Assembly: GCA_021785115.1 (NCBI GenBank) | Contig: JAJYGO010000090.1 | Coordinates: forward strand, 1 to 17,117 | Reading direction: 5' to 3' | Origin: Chloroflexota bacterium | GTDB taxonomy: Bacteria; Chloroflexota; Limnocylindria; Limnocylindrales; CSP1-4 | DNA: 17,117 nt | Shown here: piece by piece, positions 13,160 through 17,117 of the stretch | Numbering within the stretch: position 1 is the first letter of the stretch | How the letters are laid out: every line of letters starts with the position of its first letter | Program-made: the position numbers and the translations under genes | Notes under the pieces: generated by a model | Told to the model about the DNA's origin: nothing | The model's input: the letters and a program-made list of their open reading frames with translations, nothing else | Database searches by the model: none

Positions 13160-15879
13160 GCCGGCACCTTCACGTTGGCCTGGGTGCGTTCGAGGTGGGC
13201 CGCCACCTGCGCCGCGGCCGCGCCGGCGTGCAGGATCGAGTCCACGATGTCCTTCGCCCCCGCCGCCGTCCCGGCCACGAAGACTCCCGGGATGCTCGTC
13301 ACGCCGGGGTTCAGGTCCTCGTCCGGTTCGGCCACGTAGAAGTACTTGTCCTCGGCCAGCTGCTCCTCGGGGAAGAGCATGGCCGCGTCGCGGTTCGGCT
13401 GGACCCCCACGGCCAGCACCACCAGGTCGTACTCGGCGTCCACCAGCTGGCCGCCGTTCTCGATGTCCTCGTAGCGGAGGATCAGGTCGCCGTTCTCCTT
13501 CTCGGTGATCTTGGCGACCCGGCCCTTGACGTAGGTGGCCCCCATCGACTTCGACTGCTCGTAGAACTCGTCGTAGCGCTTGCCGGCGGCCCGGATGTCC
13601 ATGTAGTGGACGGTGACCTCGGCGAGCGGCAGGGCCCCCATGATCAGCTGGTTCTGCTTGATGGAGTACATGCAGCAGAACTTGGAGCAGAGCGGGTTGT
13701 TGACGGTCTCGTCACGCGAGCCGGTGCAGAGGATGTAGGCGATCCGCTCAGGCACCTTGCCGTCGCTGGGTCGCAGGATCGTGTTGAAGGGCCGCGTCGG
13801 GGCCAGCAGGCGGTCCATCTGCATGCCCGTGATCACGTTGCGGTACTGGCCGAAGCCGTACTGGGGCTTGAGGTCGGCCGCGAAGAGCTTGTAGCCCGTC
13901 GAGACCACCACGGCCCCGACCTCCACGTCGAGCTCCGTGTCGCGGGCCTGCAGGTCGATGCACCCGTCGACCGGGCAGGCGCTGACGCACTCGTGGCAGC
14001 CCGAGCAGACCGCGCAGTCCATGCAGCGGCCGGCCGCCGCCCGCGCCTCCGTCTCGGAGAGCGGTGCCTCGACCTCGCGGAAGTCGCGGGGTGCCGCCTC
14101 GAGCGTCACCGCCTCCGGCGTCGCCGGTCGCAGCGTGTAGACCTTCTGGCGGGCCAGGACCTGCTGCTTGTCCACCACCGGCAGTCGCAGGTCGAAGCCG
14201 TCGAGGATCCCGCCGGTCAGCCAGCGGTCGATCATGTGCGCCGCCCGCCGGCCCTCGCCGACGGCCCGGGTGATGTCGGTGGCGCCGTTCACGACGTCGC
14301 CGGCCGCGAAGATGTAGGGGACGTCCGTCTGGAGCGTCTTCGGGTCGGCCCGAAGCGTGCCCCTGCGCTCGACGCCGATCTGGCTCGCGAAGGCGGCCGT
14401 GTCGGGCGTCATGCCGATGGCGGCGATGATCACGTCGCACCCGATGACGTGCTCGCTGCCGCTGATCGGCGTCGGGCTCCGGCGCCCGGAGGCGTCCGGC
14501 TCGCCGAGCGCCATCCGTACGCAGCGGAGGCCGTTCACCGCGCCGGCGGCGTCGCCGGTCACCTCGACCGGGGCCACCTGGAACGCGAACTGCACGCCTT
14601 CCTTCTCGGCGTCGTCCGCCTCGACGTGGTGCGCCGGCATCTCGGCGCGGCTGCGGCGGTACGCAACCGTCACCGATGCGGCGCCCATGCGGCGGGCCAC
14701 GCGCGATGCATCCATGGCCACGTTGCCGCCGCCGACCACCACGACGCGCTTGCCCGCGAGGTCGACGGTCTCGCCGAGCTTGATCCGGCGCAGGAAGTCG
14801 GTGGCAGCCAGGACGCCCATGCGGTCCTCGCCGGGGACGCCCAGGCCGGTCGAGCGCGGGGTGCCCGTGGCCACCAGGACCGCGTCGTAGCCCTCCGACT
14901 TGAGCGCGGCCAGGTCGCGCACCGGCGAGCTCGTCGCGATCTCGACGCCGAGATCCCGGACGTTCTGGATGTCGCGCTCGACGACCTCGACCGGCAGGCG
15001 GTACGACGGGATGGCCAGGCGGAGGAAGCCGCCCGGCTCCGGAGCCGCCTCGTAGATCTTGACCGTGTAGCCCTTGCGGGCGAGCTGCCAGGCGGCGGTG
15101 AGCCCGGCCGGGCCGGACCCCACCACGGCGACCCGCCGGCCGTTGGGCTCGGCGACCTCGATGCCCAGATCCTCGCCGGACTCCACGTGGCGGTCCGAGA
15201 TGAAGCGCTTCAGCCGCCGGATGGGGAGGGTCCCCTCGAGGGATCCGCGCGTGCAGTCGGACTCGCAGGGGGCGTAGCAGGCGCGGCCCAGTGACCCGAC
15301 CAGCGGGGTGGCGTCCAGCACCAGCCGGTGTGCCTTCTCGTACTCGCCGCTGCGGATCAGGGAGACGTACCCGTGGGCCTCGATCCCCGCCGGGCACGCG
15401 AACGTGCAGGGCGACGAGCCCTGCCGGTCGATCACGGCCTTCTTCGGCACGGCCTGGGGGAAGGCGATGTACGCCGCGCGGCGCGCGACGAGATCCGCGT
15501 TGAACTGGTCGGGCACGGCCACGGTGCAGGCGGTCTCGCACTGCTGGCAGCCCGTGCAGGCCACCTCGTCCACGTAGCGAGCCTTGCGCTTGACGCTCGC
15601 GCGGAAGTGGCCGTCGGCGTCGCGCCGGATCCCCTTCACCTCGCTGTACGTCATGACGGTGAGGTTGGGGTGGTGGATCGTCGCCGCCATCTTGGGCGTC
15701 GAGATGCAGCTGGCGCAGTCGAGGGTCGGGAAGACCTTGGACAGCAGGATCATCCGCCCGCCGACGCTCGCCTCCTTCTCGACGACGAGCACCTTGTAGC
15801 CCATGTCGCCCAGCTTCAGGGCGGATTCCATCCCCCCGATGCCGCTGCCGACGACGAGCACGTCGTAGTCCATGGTCAT
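13156..15879 (-). CDS. HdrA with an embedded GltD/NfnB-type NAD(P)H:flavin oxidoreductase domain
   Basis: From the ATG at 15877-15879 the product is 907 residues; the longer open frame upstream is only the MvhD gene in another frame. Residues 1-145 are HdrA-like: FAD loop VVGSGIGGMESA at 9-20, C55 and C58 (CASCISTPKM), and a 4Fe-4S motif at C108, C111, C114, C118. Residues about 150-565 are a GltD/NfnB-like module: cysteines C158, C162, C201, C205, C209; FAD loop VVGSGPAGLTAA at 252-263; NAD(P)H loop VVGGGNVAMD at 381-390; YRRSRAEMPA at 407-416, which favours NADPH; and the FAD motif FAAGDVV at 524-530. HdrA sequence resumes with CMDCAVCSGCHECVSACP at 619-636 and CTGSRD/CSKFCC (718-736). It would put an NAD(P)H site into the Hdr core. 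The ATG overlaps the MvhD stop (ATGA 15876-15879). Confidence 0.9.
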   Translation of the reverse strand: MTMDYDVLVVGSGIGGMESALKLGDMGYKVLVVEKEASVGGRMILLSKVFPTLDCASCISTPKMAATIHHPNLTVMTYSEVKGIRRDADGHFRASVKRKARYVDEVACTGCQQCETACTVAVPDQFNADLVARRAAYIAFPQAVPKKAVIDRQGSSPCTFACPAGIEAHGYVSLIRSGEYEKAHRLVLDATPLVGSLGRACYAPCESDCTRGSLEGTLPIRRLKRFISDRHVESGEDLGIEVAEPNGRRVAVVGSGPAGLTAAWQLARKGYTVKIYEAAPEPGGFLRLAIPSYRLPVEVVERDIQNVRDLGVEIATSSPVRDLAALKSEGYDAVLVATGTPRSTGLGVPGEDRMGVLAATDFLRRIKLGETVDLAGKRVVVVGGGNVAMDASRVARRMGAASVTVAYRRSRAEMPAHHVEADDAEKEGVQFAFQVAPVEVTGDAAGAVNGLRCVRMALGEPDASGRRSPTPISGSEHVIGCDVIIAAIGMTPDTAAFASQIGVERRGTLRADPKTLQTDVPYIFAAGDVVNGATDITRAVGEGRRAAHMIDRWLTGGILDGFDLRLPVVDKQQVLARQKVYTLRPATPEAVTLEAAPRDFREVEAPLSETEARAAAGRCMDCAVCSGCHECVSACPVDGCIDLQARDTELDVEVGAVVVSTGYKLFAADLKPQYGFGQYRNVITGMQMDRLLAPTRPFNTILRPSDGKVPERIAYILCTGSRDETVNNPLCSKFCCMYSIKQNQLIMGALPLAEVTVHYMDIRAAGKRYDEFYEQSKSMGATYVKGRVAKITEKENGDLILRYEDIENGGQLVDAEYDLVVLAVGVQPNRDAAMLFPEEQLAEDKYFYVAEPDEDLNPGVTSIPGVFVAGTAAGAKDIVDSILHAGAAAAQVAAHLERTQANVKVPA

Positions 15880-16319
15880 TTCGCTCCTGCCGCCTGCAGC
15901 GCCGCGAGCGTCGCGGAGAACTGCTGGACCTGCCGGGTGAACGGCTCCGCGCAGACCGAGCAGATCGCCGCCATCTTCACGCGCTGCGGATCGTGGCCCA
16001 GCTCGGTCAGCTGGGCCTGGGCCTCGCTGACGATCCGGGCGGCCCGCTTGGCGCAGTCGGGCAGGTAGGCACATTCGTCCCCGTCGGACGCGATGAAGAC
16101 GCCGTCGAAGCCCTGGTCGATGGCGTGGGCGATCCAGGACGGCTTGATCCCGCTGGTGCAGGGGAGGCTGATCACCTCGACGCCCGGCGAGTAATGCATG
16201 TGCTGGCTCCCGGCCAGGTCGATCCCCGGGTCCGAGATGTTGTTCGTTGAGAAGACCAGGATCCGGGGAACGGACCCCGTGTGCTTCTCGTGCACTTCGG
16301 CGGCTGCAACCGCGCTCAT
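15876..16319 (-). CDS. MvhD/FlpD-like small electron-transfer protein with reduced N-terminal cysteine motif
   Basis: The 147-residue protein matches the MvhD ([2Fe-2S], delta-subunit) family: SLPCTSGIKPSWIAHAIDQG at 51-70, FDGVFIASDGDECAYLPDC at 71-89 and AAICSVC at 117-123. MvhD links hydrogenase, formate dehydrogenase or other donors to HdrA; in QmoB it is fused to the C-terminus of an HdrA. Here it stands alone upstream of the HdrA-GltD gene, with an ATGA overlap. The usual Cys-rich N-terminal segment (FCCNWC-like) is replaced by FSTNNISDPG (23-32), so only C54, C83, C89, C120 and C123 remain. Cluster binding may therefore be altered. AGGAGC about 9 nt upstream supports the start. Confidence 0.82.
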   Translation of the reverse strand: MSAVAAAEVHEKHTGSVPRILVFSTNNISDPGIDLAGSQHMHYSPGVEVISLPCTSGIKPSWIAHAIDQGFDGVFIASDGDECAYLPDCAKRAARIVSEAQAQLTELGHDPQRVKMAAICSVCAEPFTRQVQQFSATLAALQAAGAK

Positions 16320-16351
16320 GGGACGGTGCTCCTGCGGCTGGCGGGTGCCGG

Positions 16352-16379
16352 GGCGGGGCGTGATGGGTCGCGCCCCGCC
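16352..16379 (-). other. Hairpin between the tusA-like and mvhD-like genes
   Basis: GGCGGGGCG at 16352-16360 and CGCCCCGCC at 16371-16379 form a perfect 9-bp stem with a 10-nt loop, in the 79-bp gap between the two − strand genes. It may be an attenuator or an mRNA processing or stability element that lets dsrE-tusA be expressed more than the hdr genes. It could also be a weak terminator. Placement is suggestive only. Confidence 0.4.
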
Positions 16380-16398
16380 ATCGGGCCCTTGAGGCGTG

Positions 16399-16665
16399 CT
16401 ACTTGCCGCGGCGAACGAAGACGCGGTCGTACCCCTGGGCGGTGAGATGACCCAGGAACTCGTGGCCCACCTTGCCGGCCCACGCGCCGATGTCGGTCTT
16501 GGTGACGGGATCGCTGGACCAGATCTCGATCACGCTGCCGACCGGCACCGTGCCCATCCCCTTCTTGGCCTCGAGGAGGGGGCCCGGGCAGGCCGCGCCG
16601 CGCGCGTCGATGACCTTCGCCGCCGTGATCGTCTCGAGTTCGTTGTCGGTGAGTGTCGCGGGCAT
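16399..16665 (-). CDS. tusA: TusA-like sulfur carrier protein
   Basis: The 88-residue protein has the TusA signature, with the active cysteine C26 in CPGP (26-29) inside ARGAACPGPLLEAKKGMGTV (21-40). The length and the following beta-alpha-beta layout are typical of the family. TusA proteins carry sulfur as a persulfide on this cysteine for tRNA thiolation, molybdenum cofactor enzymes or dissimilatory sulfur metabolism. Next to DsrE-like and Hdr genes, the dissimilatory or redox role is more likely than tRNA modification. AGGAGG lies 9 nt before the ATG. It is separated from the DsrE-like gene by 50 bp holding a small hairpin. Confidence 0.9.
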   Translation of the reverse strand: MPATLTDNELETITAAKVIDARGAACPGPLLEAKKGMGTVPVGSVIEIWSSDPVTKTDIGAWAGKVGHEFLGHLTAQGYDRVFVRRGK

Positions 16666-16691
16666 GTGCTGTTTCCTCCTGGCGTGTTCGT

Positions 16692-16713
16692 GGGCCGCCC
16701 GGACGGGCGGTCC
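16692..16713 (-). other. Small hairpin between the dsrE-like and tusA-like genes
   Basis: CCGCCCG at 16695-16701 and CGGGCGG at 16704-16710 pair, with GG/CC outside one mismatch (16692-16693 and 16712-16713). It lies immediately after the DsrE-like stop codon (16716-16718) on the − strand. It could be a partial terminator or an mRNA-stabilising element. Confidence 0.35.
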
Positions 16714-16715
16714 GA

Positions 16716-17087
16716 TCAGTAGACGAGTGCGTTGGTCGCGCTGGTGATCTCGGCGACGAACCGGCCCGCCGCCACGACCTCGGCGTTGTCGATGAGCCGG
16801 GTGGACGCGTCGATCTGCCGACCGTTGATGCAGGGCCCGCAGACCAGCAGGCGCCCCCCGAGCTCCCGGTAGTCGTTCATGAGCTTGGCCAGCGGCGGGA
16901 AGCCGCGTGCCTCGACGCCGTCTGCGGCCCCCTTGACGGCCAGCTCGACGCCCGAGGCCTGCAGTCCGATCACGACCTCGACGTCGGAGGCCATCGCGGC
17001 GACCGCCATCACGAACGGGATCGTCGCGGGCTCGGGATCGTCGGGCCCACGGGTGACCATGAGCACGAGCTTCTGCGTGTCGGCCAT
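16716..17087 (-). CDS. DsrE-family sulfur relay protein
   Basis: The 123-residue protein has the DsrE/DsrF-like fold signature: an N-terminal strand (KLVLMVTRG, 6-14), a helix rich in Ala (IPFVMAVAAMASD), then EVVIGLQASGVELAVKGAAD, and the cysteine-bearing loop LLVCGPCINGRQI (80-92) with C83 and C86. DsrE proteins pass persulfide sulfur between carriers such as TusA and partner enzymes; the CxxC pair suggests a persulfide or redox-active site. It is the first − strand gene seen in the window, 50 bp before tusA, with GAGGGAGC upstream of the ATG. The operon may begin here or beyond the right edge, since only 30 bp are visible upstream. Confidence 0.85.
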   Translation of the reverse strand: MADTQKLVLMVTRGPDDPEPATIPFVMAVAAMASDVEVVIGLQASGVELAVKGAADGVEARGFPPLAKLMNDYRELGGRLLVCGPCINGRQIDASTRLIDNAEVVAAGRFVAEITSATNALVY

Positions 17088-17117
17088 GCTGCTGCTCCCT
17101 CGTTGCCGTCCGCGGGA

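Noticed and set aside
11798..15294. Very long + strand open frames (513 and 699 codons) opposite the two hdrA genes
   Set aside because: Products are His/Val/Asp/Arg-rich mirror images of HdrA codons. The − strand holds complete Fe-S and FAD motifs in register.
9973..17087. Classical methanogen-type heterodisulfide reductase, or Qmo for sulfate reduction
   Set aside because: No HdrB is present, one HdrA carries a GltD domain, and no AprAB or DsrAB lies in the window; only the HdrA, HdrC/E and MvhD parts are shared.
1..17117. CRISPR arrays, IS elements, tRNA/rRNA genes, attachment sites
   Set aside because: No spaced direct repeats beyond the 15-bp tandem pair, no transposase or integrase motifs and no tRNA-like cloverleaf were noticed on either strand.

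Overview
The window is about 17.1 kb of very GC-rich bacterial DNA (roughly 70% GC by eye). The codons are strongly G/C-ending, so most long reading frames opposite real genes are artefacts. No rRNA, tRNA, CRISPR array, transposase or integrase is visible. The gene content (ferredoxin-linked 2-oxoacid oxidoreductases plus a heterodisulfide-reductase/Qmo-like redox module with sulfur carriers) points to an anaerobic or facultative chemoorganotroph or sulfur-metabolising bacterium. High-GC Chloroflexota or Actinobacteriota-like lineages would fit, but nothing here fixes the taxonomy.

Layout. (1) Positions 1-61 hold the probable last codons of a + strand gene. It converges with a − strand gene (62-1792) that encodes an ABC-type ATPase apparently fused, through a Gly/Pro/Ala-rich linker, to a DUF309 domain. 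(2) Divergent from it is a small + strand zinc-ribbon protein (2017-2211) with a recognisable sigma70-type promoter. (3) A + strand operon (2451-6512) encodes a NifJ-type pyruvate:ferredoxin oxidoreductase split into two polypeptides, with a CBS-pair protein gene translationally coupled between the halves. Two strong hairpins (6549-6580, 6606-6645) close this operon and the − strand operon that converges on it. (4) The rest is − strand. Read in the direction of transcription, it starts at the right edge: DsrE-like protein, TusA-like protein, MvhD-like protein, an HdrA with an embedded GltD/NfnB-type NAD(P)H:flavin module, a second HdrA, a tiny winged-helix protein, and a QmoC/HdrC-HdrE-like membrane subunit, ending at a hairpin (9912-9957). 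A 210-bp gap with a 15-bp tandem repeat follows. Then comes a four-subunit VorDABC-type 2-oxoacid:ferredoxin oxidoreductase (9762 down to 6666).

How the genes may work together (inference). The NifJ-like and Vor-like enzymes oxidise 2-oxoacids and reduce ferredoxin. The HdrA/HdrA-GltD/MvhD complex has the flavins, iron-sulfur clusters and NAD(P)H site expected of an electron-bifurcating or confurcating hub, and the QmoC-like subunit would connect it to the quinone pool. No HdrB (the disulfide-reducing subunit), hydrogenase, AprAB or DsrAB is seen, so the natural partner is unlikely to be CoM-S-S-CoB and may be ferredoxin/NAD(P)H/quinone. TusA and DsrE at the head of the operon suggest that a protein-bound persulfide is involved. 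Seven stop/start junctions in the window are 4-bp ATGA overlaps, which implies tight stoichiometric coupling.
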